Shown: positions 9,882 through 18,919, numbered from the stretch's first letter. The stretch: DNA of 64,000 nt from Ferribacterium limneticum (GCF_020510585.1 NZ_CP075190.1:4028001-4092000), one strand, 5' to 3'. Numbers and translations: made by a program. Notes: generated by a model not told the origin, from the sequence alone.

Positions 9882-10322
9882 ATGCGCCACTTCACATTTT
9901 TGCTGTGCTTTGCACTGGCCGCTACGCTGGCCCAGGCCGAAGAGTGGATGGTCAAAAAAAAGCTGACCAGCAATTTTGCCGATACCCGCGACGCCGTCGT
10001 CATGGCCATCGAAAACCGCGGGCTGGTGATCAACTACACCTCGCACATAGCCGACATGCTGAACCGTACCGGCGCCGATATCGGTGCGACGCGCCAGATC
10101 TTCGAGCAGGCTGAAATCATCGAATTCTGCTCGGCCGGGCTGTCGCGCAAGATGATGGAAATGGACCCGCACAACATCGTGTTCTGCCCATTCGCCATCT
10201 CGATCTACACGCTGCCCGGCGAGAAGAACACCACCTGGGTAAGCTATCGGCAGCCCAAAGGCCCCGCCGCCAAGCTGGTCGCCCCTTTGCTCGAGGAAAT
10301 CGCCGCCGAAGCGGGGCTTTAA
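9882..10322 (+). CDS. Secreted DUF302-domain protein
   Basis: 146 residues. The signal peptide MRHFTFLLCFALAATLAQAEE is followed by a DUF302 domain (VVMAIENRGLVINYTSHIADML ... DPHNIVFCPFAISIYTLPGE). The start at 9882 is preferred over an in-frame ATG at 9846 because AGGAG lies just upstream and the signal peptide then begins at the N-terminus. DUF302 proteins are periplasmic or cytoplasmic and of uncertain role, often found near oxidative or sulfur metabolism genes. Two cysteines are present (EFCSAG and VFCPF). The stop is followed within 7 bp by a copy of the dispersed repeat, and the next gene converges. Confidence 0.85.
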   Translation: MRHFTFLLCFALAATLAQAEEWMVKKKLTSNFADTRDAVVMAIENRGLVINYTSHIADMLNRTGADIGATRQIFEQAEIIEFCSAGLSRKMMEMDPHNIVFCPFAISIYTLPGEKNTTWVSYRQPKGPAAKLVAPLLEEIAAEAGL

Positions 10323-10328
10323 AACTTT

Positions 10329-10364
10329 AAATTTGGCCGTTTTTTCCGGTTGACCGTAGCATTC
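10329..10364 (-). repeat. Dispersed repeat, copy C
   Basis: Minus-strand core CTACGGTCAACCGG, AAAAAA, CGGCC and AAATTT; 7 bp after the DUF302 gene stop, between convergent genes. Confidence 0.9.
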
Positions 10365-10377
10365 CGGAAAACCTCGT

Positions 10378-12933
10378 TCAGGTGCTCGTCGTGCCGCCCA
10401 GCCAGTGGTACAGAGCCGTATAGAGCAAGGTCGGATTGACCGGCTTGGTGACGAAATCATTCATCCCGGCCTGCAGACACTGCTCGCGATCTTCGGCAAA
10501 GGCGTTGGCGGTCATCGCCAGGATCGGCACCTTCTGGCGATCCGGCAGCTGACGGATACGCCGGGTCGCCTCCAGCCCGTCCATGCGCGGCATCTGCATG
10601 TCCATGAGGACGAGCCCGTAGTTGTTCCGGGAAACCTTATCGACTGCCTCGACGCCATCCTCGGCCACATCGATGGCCAGGCCGACATCTTCCAGCAGCA
10701 TTTGCGCCACTTCGCGGTTGATCGGCTCATCCTCGACGAGCAGGACTAGCCGTCCAGCAAACTTGCTGCGCAGCATGGCCTCGACGTCGCTGCCCAGCGC
10801 CAGGGGAGACCGAAAAGCGCCATCGTCCGGTTGCCGCTTCAGGCGCGCCGTGATCCAGAACACGCTGCCTTTGCCCGGCGTACTCTCGGCCCCCGATTCC
10901 CCGCCCATCAAGGTCGCCAGATGCCGGGTAATCGCCAGCCCGAGGCCGGTGCCACCGTATTTTCGGGTGGTCGACGTATCGGCCTGCTCGAAAGGTGAAA
11001 ACAGGCGGGCCAGGGCTTCAGGCGCGATGCCGATGCCGGTATCCGAAACCTCCAGCCGGACCAGGACGCTTTCGGCATCTTCCTCAAGCACCTTGCCACA
11101 CAGCCTGATCGTGCCGTTCTCGGTAAATTTGATCGCATTGTTGGCGTAGTTGAGCAGCGCCTGACGCAGCCGCGTCACATCACCAAGCAGGCCGCCCGGC
11201 AGGACCGCGGACTCGACGCGCAAGGCCAGGTTTTTCTCGCGCGCCGGCCCGGCCAGCATTTCCGCGACTTCATTCATCAGGCGGGGCAGCATGAGCGGCG
11301 CCTCTTCAAGCACCAGCTTGCCCGCCTCGATCTTCGACAAGTCGAGGATGTCGTCAATGATTGCCAGCAGGTGCTGGCCGGAGGCTTCGATGCGATTCAG
11401 GGACACCTTCAAGGCGTCGTCCACGCCGCCACGGCGCATCAGGTAAACCGAGCCGAGAATGGCGTTCATCGGGGTCCGGATTTCATGGCTCATGTTGGCC
11501 AGGAAAGCGCTCTTCGCCTTGGTCGCTGATTCAGCCAGATCCTTCGCCTCGCGCAATTCCTGCTCGACCCGCTGGCGTTCACTGATGTCGCTGACGAAGG
11601 TGATGAAACGCGCCGGTTCGCTTGCCGTCTCCGGCCGATAATAAACGTTGAGGTGCACCGGAATCATGTGGCCGTCGCGGTGCCGGTTCCAGGAATCCAG
11701 GCTGGCGCGGCCGGTCCGCCGCATTTCCGCCGTCGCTTCGACAAATCCGCCTTGGGGGAAGGCTGGGTCGATATCGGGCACGCTGAGCTGGAGCAGCTCG
11801 TCGACCGAATAGCCGAGTATCTCGGCCGCGACATGATTGACGTACACAAAACGCCCGTCAGCATCGACCCAATGGATGCCCAGCCCGACCCGGTCCATCG
11901 CAAACTGGGTCTGTTCCAGCCGGGCATTGGCCTGCGCCAGGTCACGGGTACGTTCAGCAACCATCGCTTCAAGATGGCGTCGATGCTGTTCCAGTTCCGC
12001 CTCGCTGTTGCGCAATGCCTCCTCGACCCGCCGGCGCTCGGTAATCTCCCGCGCTACGCCAAGCACGCCGATCAACTCCCCATCCTTGTCGCGCATCGGC
12101 GTCTTGATCGTCTCGAAGAGACCCCGATAGCCGTTATCGGCGAAAGTCAGCCACTCCTCGTTAACCGTCGGGCCACCGGCAGCGGCCGCCGCCCGGTCGT
12201 TGGCGCGGAAAGTTTCGGCCAGTTCCTGGCTGACAAAATCATCGTCGGTGCGCCCGACGATGTCATATTCGCTGGCGTTATAAAGGCGCGAAAAGGTCGG
12301 ATTGCAGGACAGATATACGCCGTCTGGATCCTTGACCCAGGCCAGGTCGGGAATCGCGTCATAGAGCGAATCGAGAAACGCCCGCTCGCGCTCGCTCTGG
12401 GCCAGTGCCACCGCCAGCTCGGCCCGCGCGTCATCGCGGTCATTGGCCAGCGCCTGGGTCAATCGCTCGTTGTTGCGACAAAGAATGACCGCCTTGGCCA
12501 GATTGGCCAGCACCGGCTGGAATATCTGCGTCAGCGGGAGCTCGGAGGCCGGTGCGGCGGGCGACAGGAGCAGGATGGTGTACTGCGCATCAACCGGCAG
12601 ACGAAGACAATACACGTAAGCCTCGTCCAGCGAAAATGAACGGAGCAGAACGGCGTCGTCGAGCAACTGGACCTTGCCGGCGAGCAAGCCGGCCGGCAAG
12701 TTGAAAGTCGTCCCGTGGCGTTCGGCCAGCAGGTAGTCGCCGACTGAAGTTTCCAGCGTGGCCGACACCCCGAACTCCGTGACTTTCGGCGCTGCCAGGA
12801 CCACACCGGCCGGAAACGAGGTATGAAAAAGCAGGCGTTGCAGCGTTTTCTTGAGCAGGCTGTCGAGGCCGACCTCGCCGCCGATAGTCAGCGACAGATC
12901 GTAAAGAACACTCAGAATCTGTTCGCGATTCAT
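10378..12933 (-). CDS. Hybrid sensor histidine kinase/response regulator (GAF-like, PAS-PAS-HisKA-HATPase-REC)
   Basis: 851 residues and no membrane helix. Residues 1-160 look GAF-like. PAS 1 (about 180-300, [20 protein letters not shown]) and PAS 2 (about 335-450, [17 protein letters not shown]) follow. The HisKA phospho-acceptor [12 protein letters not shown] is at about 481, then HATPase_c with GGTGLGLAI, and a C-terminal receiver with [12 protein letters not shown] and phospho-accepting [10 protein letters not shown] (about 778). Start at 12933: the ATG overlaps the FIST gene stop as ATGA, so the two are translationally coupled. The kinase is likely a phosphorelay partner reading the FIST protein. 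The output is unknown; no regulator is adjacent. Confidence 0.92.
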   Translation of the reverse strand: MNREQILSVLYDLSLTIGGEVGLDSLLKKTLQRLLFHTSFPAGVVLAAPKVTEFGVSATLETSVGDYLLAERHGTTFNLPAGLLAGKVQLLDDAVLLRSFSLDEAYVYCLRLPVDAQYTILLLSPAAPASELPLTQIFQPVLANLAKAVILCRNNERLTQALANDRDDARAELAVALAQSERERAFLDSLYDAIPDLAWVKDPDGVYLSCNPTFSRLYNASEYDIVGRTDDDFVSQELAETFRANDRAAAAAGGPTVNEEWLTFADNGYRGLFETIKTPMRDKDGELIGVLGVAREITERRRVEEALRNSEAELEQHRRHLEAMVAERTRDLAQANARLEQTQFAMDRVGLGIHWVDADGRFVYVNHVAAEILGYSVDELLQLSVPDIDPAFPQGGFVEATAEMRRTGRASLDSWNRHRDGHMIPVHLNVYYRPETASEPARFITFVSDISERQRVEQELREAKDLAESATKAKSAFLANMSHEIRTPMNAILGSVYLMRRGGVDDALKVSLNRIEASGQHLLAIIDDILDLSKIEAGKLVLEEAPLMLPRLMNEVAEMLAGPAREKNLALRVESAVLPGGLLGDVTRLRQALLNYANNAIKFTENGTIRLCGKVLEEDAESVLVRLEVSDTGIGIAPEALARLFSPFEQADTSTTRKYGGTGLGLAITRHLATLMGGESGAESTPGKGSVFWITARLKRQPDDGAFRSPLALGSDVEAMLRSKFAGRLVLLVEDEPINREVAQMLLEDVGLAIDVAEDGVEAVDKVSRNNYGLVLMDMQMPRMDGLEATRRIRQLPDRQKVPILAMTANAFAEDREQCLQAGMNDFVTKPVNPTLLYTALYHWLGGTTST

Positions 12934-14069
12934 GGCACAGGCCAGGGCGAACAGACCAGCGTCGCATTGTGGAACATTGGGTAGCCCCAGCGCACCGTGC
13001 TGCCGATTTCCCCCAGCGACAAGGCGCCGGCCAGTTCGCCAACGCGAGTTGCCGCCTGCAGCTCGGCCAGTTCCTTTTCGGCATCGTCGCCGAGATGCAT
13101 GCGCCGACCGGCACAATAAAAGGTCAGCAACTGCGTCCCCTGCAGCGAGCCATGGGCGCTACGCAGATGCTCAGCCAGCCGCCCAATGCAGCCATGCGCC
13201 CCGGCAGCCGGCGCCTGCAGCAAAACCAGCATGGCGTTCTCGGGAATTTCGCCGACGCAATACAACGCCCCATCATCGGCCAAAGCGACAGGAATGCGCA
13301 CCACAACATCGCCATTGGCGCGCAGGAGGCCGAAGGGGAAATGCACTGCGTACTCGTAGAAATTGTCGCGCCTCAGGTCGATGCCGTATTGCGCCTTGAT
13401 GATTTCCTGATAGATCTCGAATGCCGGCCGCCAGTCGATCATGGCGATCCGGTTGCCGGCGGTCGAGGTCGCGCTCATCGCCCGCTCCGGCTGCTCGAAG
13501 CCATGCTCAAGGGTTGGCGCCATGGAGCCCGGCAGCAGCAGGCCAAGGACGCCATCGCCCAGCACCTGCCTGTCGTCGAACAGGCAGGGCATAGGCAGAA
13601 AAGTCTCGCTGCCGGCATTGACGCCGCCGTACTCGACGCGATTCGACAATTCCAGGTAGATACCATCGAGAAGGCTGGCGACGTTGGGTACCATGCCATC
13701 GAAAACCATGAACAAGGTCGGCTTCGGTGCCCCGGGCGGATAGACTTTCAAGCCCTGTCGAGCCGCAGCGACCACTGCCCCGACGGCATCGGCCGCCGTG
13801 TTTAGTGCCGGCAACAAGAAATGCGGCGGCATCTGATCGAAGCAGAGCAGCCAAACGCCGTGGGTCAGGAAACCCTGATTCCCGACCAGGGCTGGAAAAA
13901 TTCCGCCGACCAGCGCCAGACCACGTTGCCGACAGGCTGCCTGCAAGACGGGAAGATGATCCTTTTCCGCCTCCGGCAACAAGGCAACAATACCCGCCCC
14001 GGCCTGCCTTGGAGACCATTCGTTCAGCGCCTGATCGATGGATTCGCGATTCAGCTCAACGTAACGCAT
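12930..14069 (-). CDS. FIST-domain sensory protein
   Basis: 379 residues matching the FIST N plus FIST C sensory architecture: the N-terminal half has [37 protein letters not shown], and the C-terminal half runs from [18 protein letters not shown] to [15 protein letters not shown] domains occur in signalling proteins and are thought to bind small ligands such as amino acids. The start at 14069 ([10 protein letters not shown]) has GGGAG 9 bp upstream; longer in-frame starts run through AT-rich spacer. Its TGA overlaps the start codon of the hybrid kinase gene, a strong sign the two proteins work together. Confidence 0.85.
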   Translation of the reverse strand: MRYVELNRESIDQALNEWSPRQAGAGIVALLPEAEKDHLPVLQAACRQRGLALVGGIFPALVGNQGFLTHGVWLLCFDQMPPHFLLPALNTAADAVGAVVAAARQGLKVYPPGAPKPTLFMVFDGMVPNVASLLDGIYLELSNRVEYGGVNAGSETFLPMPCLFDDRQVLGDGVLGLLLPGSMAPTLEHGFEQPERAMSATSTAGNRIAMIDWRPAFEIYQEIIKAQYGIDLRRDNFYEYAVHFPFGLLRANGDVVVRIPVALADDGALYCVGEIPENAMLVLLQAPAAGAHGCIGRLAEHLRSAHGSLQGTQLLTFYCAGRRMHLGDDAEKELAELQAATRVGELAGALSLGEIGSTVRWGYPMFHNATLVCSPWPVP

Positions 14070-14157
14070 CGATATCTCCCGACCGATTTTGCATAGTTCT
14101 TTTTTTCGAATTTTTGTTTTGTATTGTTTCCGAGTTTCCCGGAAAACCCCGACCGCC

Positions 14158-14658
14158 TCAAGCGCTACAGACAGCCGCTCCCACTCGGTCAATCAAGCCA
14201 TTGAGCGCATAACGCACCGATTGCTCGCGAACCGCCGCCCGATCACCGCTGAACAGGCAGCTCTGCGCCTCGCATCCCCCATCCTTGCGGGCCCAGGCAA
14301 AACACACCGTGCCCACCGGCTTTTCCGGCGAACCGCCACCCGGCCCGGCTATGCCGGTAATCGCCACCGACCAGTCAGCCCGGCTATGCGTCAGAACGCC
14401 TTGAGCCATCGCTCTCGCCACCGCTTCGGAAACCGCGCCATGACGCTCCAGCATACTTTCGGGAACGCCCAGCATGTCGACCTTCGCGGCATTGGAATAA
14501 GTCACGAAACCACGGTCGAACCATGTCGAGCTGCCGGCAATCGCCGTCACCGACTGAGCAAGCCAGCCGCCGGTGCAGGACTCGGCAGCGGCCAGCCATT
14601 CGCCGCGCTCGATGAGCAGGCGGCCAAGACCTTCGGCAAGTTTTTCCAGTTCGGACAT
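14158..14658 (-). CDS. pncC: CinA C-terminal-family nicotinamide-nucleotide amidohydrolase
   Basis: 166 residues of the CinA C-terminal (PncC) family, which deamidates NMN to NaMN in pyridine nucleotide recycling. Signatures are LAAAESCTGGWLAQ (catalytic Ser in ESCTGG), GFVTYSNAAKVDMLGV, AVSEAVARAMAQG and VAITGIAGPGGGSPEKPVGTVCFAW. Its length is that of stand-alone PncC, without the N-terminal CinA nucleotide-binding domain. The start at 14658 (MSELEKLAEGLG) is chosen over an ATG six codons upstream because the family begins there. Divergent from mobA, with only 65 bp between start codons. Confidence 0.92.
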   Translation of the reverse strand: MSELEKLAEGLGRLLIERGEWLAAAESCTGGWLAQSVTAIAGSSTWFDRGFVTYSNAAKVDMLGVPESMLERHGAVSEAVARAMAQGVLTHSRADWSVAITGIAGPGGGSPEKPVGTVCFAWARKDGGCEAQSCLFSGDRAAVREQSVRYALNGLIDRVGAAVCSA

Positions 14659-14723
14659 AATGCCCCATCCTAGCATGTGACCAACGACGAATGCCCACCC
14701 CTGCCTCCAGACACCCCGAAGAC

Positions 14724-15287
14724 ATGATTACCGGCGTCATCCTGGCTGGCGGACGGGGAACACGGATGGGGGGCGTCGACAAGGGATTGCAGCTCTATGA
14801 CGGCAAGGCACTGGTCTGGCACGTCGCCAAACGCCTGGCCCCACAGGTCGACCATCTGTTGATCAATGCCAACCGGAGCGAAGCGGAATACGCGTCTTTC
14901 GGCTACCCGGTGCTGGCCGACCATATCACCGGCTTTGCCGGGCCGCTCGCCGGCCTGCATGCCGCCCTCGCTGCTGCCCAAACGACCCTGGTACTTACAG
15001 CGCCCTGCGATTCGCCCAGGCTGCCGCTCGATCTGGTCAATCGTCTGCACCGCGCGCTGCAGAGCGCCAACGCAAATCTGGCCATCGCCAGTGCCGGCGG
15101 CCGTCTGCACCCGGTTTTCTGCCTGTGCCGAAGCTCGCTTCTCGGACAGCTGCAAGCCTATCTCGAGGGCGGAGGACGCAAGGTTGCCGCATGGTGTGCC
15201 GACATGGGCGCCGTCGAAGTCGATTTTTCCGACCAGAGCGAAGCCTTCGGCAATTTCAACACCCTAGCCGACCTGGCGAAAAGCTGA
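14724..15287 (+). CDS. mobA: Molybdenum cofactor guanylyltransferase
   Basis: 187 residues from MITGVILAGG; an in-frame ATG at 14691 would add 11 residues (MPTPASRHPED), and neither start has a strong ribosome site. The nucleotidyltransferase signature LAGGRGTRMGGVDKGL and the metal-binding VLTAPCDSPRLPLDLV are present, as is GFAGPLAGLHAAL. MobA attaches GMP to molybdopterin to make the dinucleotide cofactor of the DMSO-reductase family (nitrate, perchlorate and formate enzymes). It stands alone here, with no other moa/moe genes beside it. Confidence 0.93.
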   Translation: MITGVILAGGRGTRMGGVDKGLQLYDGKALVWHVAKRLAPQVDHLLINANRSEAEYASFGYPVLADHITGFAGPLAGLHAALAAAQTTLVLTAPCDSPRLPLDLVNRLHRALQSANANLAIASAGGRLHPVFCLCRSSLLGQLQAYLEGGGRKVAAWCADMGAVEVDFSDQSEAFGNFNTLADLAKS

Positions 15288-15394
15288 GCCCGACAGGCGC
15301 GCAAAAACCTGTGGTAAACCGATATTGCGCCGCAACATATTGGGGCTATACTCGACTGGCAGAAACAATAATTGTCCATAAATCGAGAACAGCC

Positions 15395-15577
15395 ATGAAC
15401 GTCAAGATCCATTACCGCATCACTCAGGACCGCGCCGGCATCCCGCAGGACTACTCGGGCGCCCGCCATTTCGTCGTGAGCGAAGGCGAAGCGATTGAAG
15501 ACATCGCCATGCACCAGCTGGCAACGGACTATCAGGTTCCGAAAAGCGCCGTCCAGATCTGCCGCATCGAAAGCTGA
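15395..15577 (+). CDS. Small conserved-looking protein of unknown function (60 aa)
   Basis: MNVKIHYRITQDRAGIPQDY is followed by SGARHFVVSEGEAIEDIAMHQ and ends QVPKSAVQICRIES. It is soluble, acidic to neutral, with no signal peptide and no motif I recognise. Codon use matches its neighbours, and a clean rho-independent terminator follows 29 bp after the stop, which supports a real single-gene transcript. Longer in-frame starts upstream run through mobA in another frame and are discounted. I cannot assign a function. Confidence 0.65.
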   Translation: MNVKIHYRITQDRAGIPQDYSGARHFVVSEGEAIEDIAMHQLATDYQVPKSAVQICRIES

Positions 15578-15605
15578 GCAGCCGAAAGAGCGGCCAAAGG
15601 CCATC

Positions 15606-15643
15606 GGCACGGGACGCCCGAAAGGCATTTCCGTGCCTTTTTT
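15606..15643 (+). terminator. Rho-independent terminator of the 60-aa gene
   Basis: GGCACGG (15606-15612) pairs with CCGTGCC (15631-15637), followed directly by six T (15638-15643). Confidence 0.85.
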
Positions 15644-15659
15644 ATGCCCGTTCGCCTAC

Positions 15660-15676
15660 TTTGTGCATCGCACAAA
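15660..15676. promoter_or_regulatory. 17-bp inverted repeat, candidate operator
   Basis: TTTGTGC ATC GCACAAA is a perfect 7-3-7 inverted repeat upstream of the putative small RNA. A half copy (TTGTGCA) recurs at 15754-15760. There is no T-tract, so it reads as a protein-binding site rather than a terminator. The binding protein is unknown. Confidence 0.5.
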
Positions 15677-15749
15677 TTTAATACAGCCACATTTTGTTAC
15701 AGAAGGCTACGAAAGAACGACAGACTTTGAGAGCGCGGGAACCTAGACT

Positions 15750-15828
15750 GCAGTTGTGCATTGAACCCCTCCTCTCGAAACTCCCCCTTTCGAGAATTTC
15801 AACCCCGCCGCTGGCGGGGTTTTTTTTG
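15750..15828 (+). ncRNA. Candidate small RNA with C-rich anti-Shine-Dalgarno loop
   Basis: The 313-bp gap between the 60-aa gene and cytochrome c5 holds two consecutive hairpins. The first is a perfect 8-bp stem TCTCGAAA/TTTCGAGA (15773-15780, 15788-15795) presenting the loop CTCCCCC, with CCCCTCC just before it. The second is a strong intrinsic terminator. A C-rich loop able to pair with ribosome-binding sites plus a terminator is the usual build of trans-acting riboregulators. The 5' end is uncertain; a TAGACT box at 15744-15749 could be a -10, but no good -35 was found. No protein is encoded here. Confidence 0.4.
15801..15828 (+). terminator. Strong rho-independent terminator
   Basis: AACCCCGCC, loop GCT, GGCGGGGTT, then a run of T to 15827. 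It ends the candidate small RNA and insulates the cytochrome gene. Confidence 0.9.
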
Positions 15829-15850
15829 CTCAGCCGCCGCCCCACGCCGT

Positions 15851-15856
15851 TATAAT
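15851..15856 (+). promoter_or_regulatory. -10 box of the cytochrome c5 gene
   Basis: A perfect TATAAT lies 35 bp before the chosen start at 15891. The -35 is poor (TTGCTC at 15826-15831, 19-bp spacing). This box overlaps the in-frame ATG at 15855, so that upstream ATG cannot be the translated start. Confidence 0.6.
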
Positions 15857-15890
15857 GGCATTTTTTAAACAATGCACTGGGGTTTTGAGC

Positions 15891-16334
15891 ATGGCCGAGC
15901 AACATTCTTCCAAGAGCATCATGTGGGCAACGATCATCGTCGCCGCCCTTCTGATCGCTGTCATTTACCCGCTGACCGCCAACAAGGGCAGTTCCAAGGC
16001 GAACACCGGCAACGCTGCCGACGAAGCTGATATTCGCATTCAGCCGGTTGCCAGGTTTGAACTGGCCAAGGCCGAAGCGCCTGCCGCCAGCGGTCCCCGT
16101 GATGGCGCAACGATTTACAACACGGTTTGCGGCGCCTGCCACAACACCGGCGCGGCCGGCGCTCCGAAGATTGATGACAAGGGTGCCTGGGCACCGCGTC
16201 TGGCCCAGGGCAAGGATGCCCTGATCAAGAGCGTGACCAACGGCAAGAACGCCATGCCGCCAAAGGGCGGCACGACGCTGTCCGACGACGAGATCAAGGG
16301 TGTTGTCGCATACGTGATGAGCAAGGCGAAGTAA
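15891..16334 (+). CDS. Membrane-anchored cytochrome c5-type monohaem cytochrome c
   Basis: 147 residues. An N-terminal membrane anchor (MWATIIVAALLIAVIYPLT, residues about 11-29) precedes a linker and a class I cytochrome c domain with haem-binding CGACH (about residue 85) and the Met ligand in NAMPPKGG (about 125). It would carry electrons in the periplasm, for example to a terminal oxidase or reductase. The start at 15891 is used because an upstream in-frame ATG overlaps the TATAAT promoter box. Monocistronic: its own promoter and terminator flank it. Confidence 0.93.
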   Translation: MAEQHSSKSIMWATIIVAALLIAVIYPLTANKGSSKANTGNAADEADIRIQPVARFELAKAEAPAASGPRDGATIYNTVCGACHNTGAAGAPKIDDKGAWAPRLAQGKDALIKSVTNGKNAMPPKGGTTLSDDEIKGVVAYVMSKAK

Positions 16335-16353
16335 GCTTCGCCGCTCACATCGA

Positions 16354-16376
16354 GGGAGGCTGCGGCCTCCCTTTTT
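16354..16376 (+). terminator. Rho-independent terminator of the cytochrome c gene
   Basis: GGGAGGC, loop TGCG, GCCTCCC, then five T. Confidence 0.88.
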
Positions 16377-16385
16377 CGTTGACGT

Positions 16386-16410
16386 AAAAAAGGGCGCCTC
16401 GTGAGCGCCC
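16386..16410 (-). terminator. Rho-independent terminator of the Ala/Lys/Pro-rich protein gene
   Basis: Read on the minus strand: GGGCGC, loop TCACGAG, GCGCCC, then six T. Back to back with the cytochrome terminator. Confidence 0.88.
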
Positions 16411-16458
16411 CGGCCAGTGCAGCTTTTGGAGGGCTGCGACTGACGTCCTGCGGATTCC

Positions 16459-16788
16459 TTACTTCTTGGCCGGTTCGGCGGCCTTTGCGGCTTCCGGTAC
16501 GACAGCAGGTGCGGCGGCCTCAGCCGGCTTCGCAACTTTCTTCGCTTTCTTGACCTTGGCAGCGGGCTTGGCGGCAGCCGGTGCTTCGTCCTTCTTCATT
16601 TCCGGGGCGGCGACAGCCGGCTTGGCTTCCGGCGCCTTGACTGCTTCGGCGCCCTTCGGGGCTTCAGCCTTGACGGTGGCGGCAACCGGGGCAGCAGCCT
16701 TCACTTCAGCGGCGGCCGGCTTGACGTCAGCGGCGTGGGCAACACCAAAAGCGGTGGCAAGGATGATGGCGACGAGTTGTTTGGTCAT
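16459..16788 (-). CDS. Secreted Ala/Lys/Pro-rich low-complexity protein
   Basis: 109 residues. The signal peptide MTKQLVAIILATAFGVAHA ends at AHA-AD. The mature part is almost entirely Ala, Lys, Pro, Glu and Val in irregular repeats (KPAAAEVKAAAPV, EAPAAAKPAAKVKKAKKV), like histone H1-type or cell-envelope tether proteins. No cysteines and no recognisable domain. The start at 16788 has GGAG upstream; an ATG 16 codons earlier is rejected because the signal peptide would not be N-terminal. Its own terminator follows, and GTTAC repeats lie upstream (16896-16920). Probably a monocistronic, regulated, highly expressed periplasmic protein; function unknown. Confidence 0.8.
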   Translation of the reverse strand: MTKQLVAIILATAFGVAHAADVKPAAAEVKAAAPVAATVKAEAPKGAEAVKAPEAKPAVAAPEMKKDEAPAAAKPAAKVKKAKKVAKPAEAAAPAVVPEAAKAAEPAKK

Positions 16789-16895
16789 TTTTGATTCTCC
16801 AGTGTTGTTAATTCGGTTTTTGATCCGGCTTTGCAAAATTGCGCTGCCTTGTGCCGAATAACGCGACTGGTTACTGCCCGGATGTCATGAGCAGC

Positions 16896-16920
16896 GTAAC
16901 CCGTTGTAACGCAGTGTTAC
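16896..16920 (-). promoter_or_regulatory. GTTAC repeats at 10-bp spacing upstream of the Ala/Lys/Pro-rich gene
   Basis: GTAAC at 16896-16900 and 16906-16910, then GTTAC at 16916-16920: three pentamers starting exactly 10 bp apart, the last inverted on the plus strand. They lie about 110 bp upstream of the gene start. A TTGCAA, 17-bp, AATTAA promoter candidate lies between. Direct repeats one helical turn apart suit an OmpR-family regulator dimer. Confidence 0.4.
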
Positions 16921-16927
16921 CAAGCGG

Positions 16928-18919
16928 TTAGCGCTTGTTTCCGGCCAGCATGGCCTTCATGGCATCGAGCCGGGCACTACCGGTGGCCTTGTCAGGCGGG
17001 ATATCCTGTTTGCCGCCGGTAAAACGGACATCTTCCTTGCCCATTTCGTCGATGAAGCGCGATGGCTCGCAGGGCACGAATTCGCGGGCCTGCTTGCGGC
17101 GTTCGCAGTAAGAGATATTCAGGGTGTGCTGGGCGCGGGTGATGCCAACGTACATCAGGCGGCGTTCTTCCTCGAGCTTGGCCGGATCGACCGATTCACG
17201 GTGCGGCAGGATGCCTTCCTCGACGCCGACCAGGAAGACATTCTTGTACTCCAGCCCCTTGGCGGCATGCAGCGTCGACAGTTGCACCGCGTCGTATTCG
17301 TCGTCGTTTTTCTTGTCGAGCATGTTGATCAGCGCGATGCTCTGGGTCAGATCAACCAGCGTTTTGCCGTCCTGTTCGCCCTTCTTGTTGAGCCAGTTGG
17401 CAAATTCGCAGACGTTGGCCCAGCGTGTCTGCGCCGTGCGCTCCTCTTCGTGGTCGTAGAGAAAGGTTTCGTAATCGATGGCCTTGAGCAGGTCGGGCAG
17501 GACCTGATGCGCCGGCTCTTTGCTGGCCCGTGACTGGGTGCGGTTGATGAAGTTGCAGAATTCGAGCAGGGGGTCGAGCTGACGGGGCTGGACTCGGTGC
17601 GCGAAGCCTTCTTCAAAGGCGGCCTGGAAGAGCGAGACGTGGCGCTCGCCGGCATAGATGCCGAGCACCTGTAGCGTCGCCGCACCGATGCCGCGCTTGG
17701 GCGTCGTGGCGGCGCGAATGAAGGCCGGATCGTCGTCTTCGTTGGTCAACAAGCGCAGGTAGGCGGTGATGTCCTTGATTTCGGCCTTGTCGAAGAAGGA
17801 TTTGCCGCCGGAAAGCAGGTAGGGAATGCGGTGGTCGCGCAGGTATTCCTCGAAAATCCGCGCCTGGTGGTTGGAGCGGTAGAGGATGGCGTAATCCTTG
17901 AATTTGGCGCGATGCTCGAACTTGTGCGCCTGCAGTTTCATGACCACGCCTTCGGCCTCGGCATCGTTGTCGCGGCAGGCCGTAACGGAAATCTGTTCGC
18001 CGTAGCCAAGATCGGACCACAGCTTCTTGTCGAACAGTTTTTCGTTGTGCGAGATGACGTTGTTGGCGGCCTTGAGGATTCTTACGGTCGACCGGTAATT
18101 TTGCTCAAGTTTGATGACCTTGAGGGCGGGAAACTCGGTCGGCAGTTTCTTGAGATTCTCGATATCGGCGCCACGCCAGCCGTAGATCGCCTGATCGTCA
18201 TCGCCCACCGCCGTGAATTGGGCGCGAACGCCGGTCAGCAGTTTGAGTAGCTGGTACTGACAGGCGTTGGTGTCCTGGTATTCATCGACCAGCAGGTAGC
18301 GCAGGCGGTTCTGCCACTTGTCGGCGATTTCCGGATGCTCGCTGAACAGTTTGACCGGCAAGCCAATCAAATCGTCGAAATCAACCGCCTGATAGGCCTT
18401 GAGCGTCGCTTCATAGGACAGGTAGGCGTGGGCGGCCAGCTTTTGATGTTCGTCGGTAGCCAGATGGCGCGCCGCTTCTGGGGTGATCAGCCCATTCTTC
18501 CAGTTGGAAATGGTGGATTGGACGATGCGCAGCGTCGCCTTGTCGACGGTACCGGCCGTTTCGCTGATGATGCCTGCGCAGTCAGCCGAATCGAAAATCG
18601 AGAAACGCGGCTTGTAGCCGAGCGCCTTGGCCTCCTCGCGCAGGATGCGGACGCCCAGCGAGTGGAAGGTTGAAATCTGCAACTCGTCGGCTTGTTGCTT
18701 GGAGAGCAGCTTGCCGATGCGCTCCTGCATTTCCTTCGCCGCCTTGTTGGTGAAGGTGATGGCGGCAATATTGCGCGGGTTGAAGCCGCAACTCTGCACC
18801 AGATAGGCGATTTTCTGCGTGATCACCCGCGTTTTGCCCGATCCGGCACCCGCCAGCACCAGCAGGGGGCCGTCGAGGTAGTGGATCGCTTCGCGTTGCG
18901 GTTGATTGAGGCCGGACAT
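16928..18919 (-). CDS. rep: ATP-dependent DNA helicase Rep (UvrD/PcrA superfamily 1A)
   Basis: 663 residues. Motif I is LVLAGAGSGKTRVITQKI (residues about 21-38), Ia ITFTNKAAKEM, motif II LVDEYQDTN, motif III VGDDDQAIYGWRGA, motif IV EQNYRST, and motif VI MYVGITRAQHTLNISYCERR. Length and the N-terminal MSGLNQPQREAIHYLDGP fit Rep, the 3'-5' helicase that clears proteins ahead of replication forks. The C-terminal tail is short, unlike the longer UvrD C-terminus. Single gene. Confidence 0.93.
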   Translation of the reverse strand: MSGLNQPQREAIHYLDGPLLVLAGAGSGKTRVITQKIAYLVQSCGFNPRNIAAITFTNKAAKEMQERIGKLLSKQQADELQISTFHSLGVRILREEAKALGYKPRFSIFDSADCAGIISETAGTVDKATLRIVQSTISNWKNGLITPEAARHLATDEHQKLAAHAYLSYEATLKAYQAVDFDDLIGLPVKLFSEHPEIADKWQNRLRYLLVDEYQDTNACQYQLLKLLTGVRAQFTAVGDDDQAIYGWRGADIENLKKLPTEFPALKVIKLEQNYRSTVRILKAANNVISHNEKLFDKKLWSDLGYGEQISVTACRDNDAEAEGVVMKLQAHKFEHRAKFKDYAILYRSNHQARIFEEYLRDHRIPYLLSGGKSFFDKAEIKDITAYLRLLTNEDDDPAFIRAATTPKRGIGAATLQVLGIYAGERHVSLFQAAFEEGFAHRVQPRQLDPLLEFCNFINRTQSRASKEPAHQVLPDLLKAIDYETFLYDHEEERTAQTRWANVCEFANWLNKKGEQDGKTLVDLTQSIALINMLDKKNDDEYDAVQLSTLHAAKGLEYKNVFLVGVEEGILPHRESVDPAKLEEERRLMYVGITRAQHTLNISYCERRKQAREFVPCEPSRFIDEMGKEDVRFTGGKQDIPPDKATGSARLDAMKAMLAGNKR

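Noticed and set aside
7424-10033. 869-aa open frame antisense to the SNF2 gene
   Set aside because: It mirrors the helicase coding frame in a GC-rich genome; no domain, no ribosome site, and the sense protein is complete.
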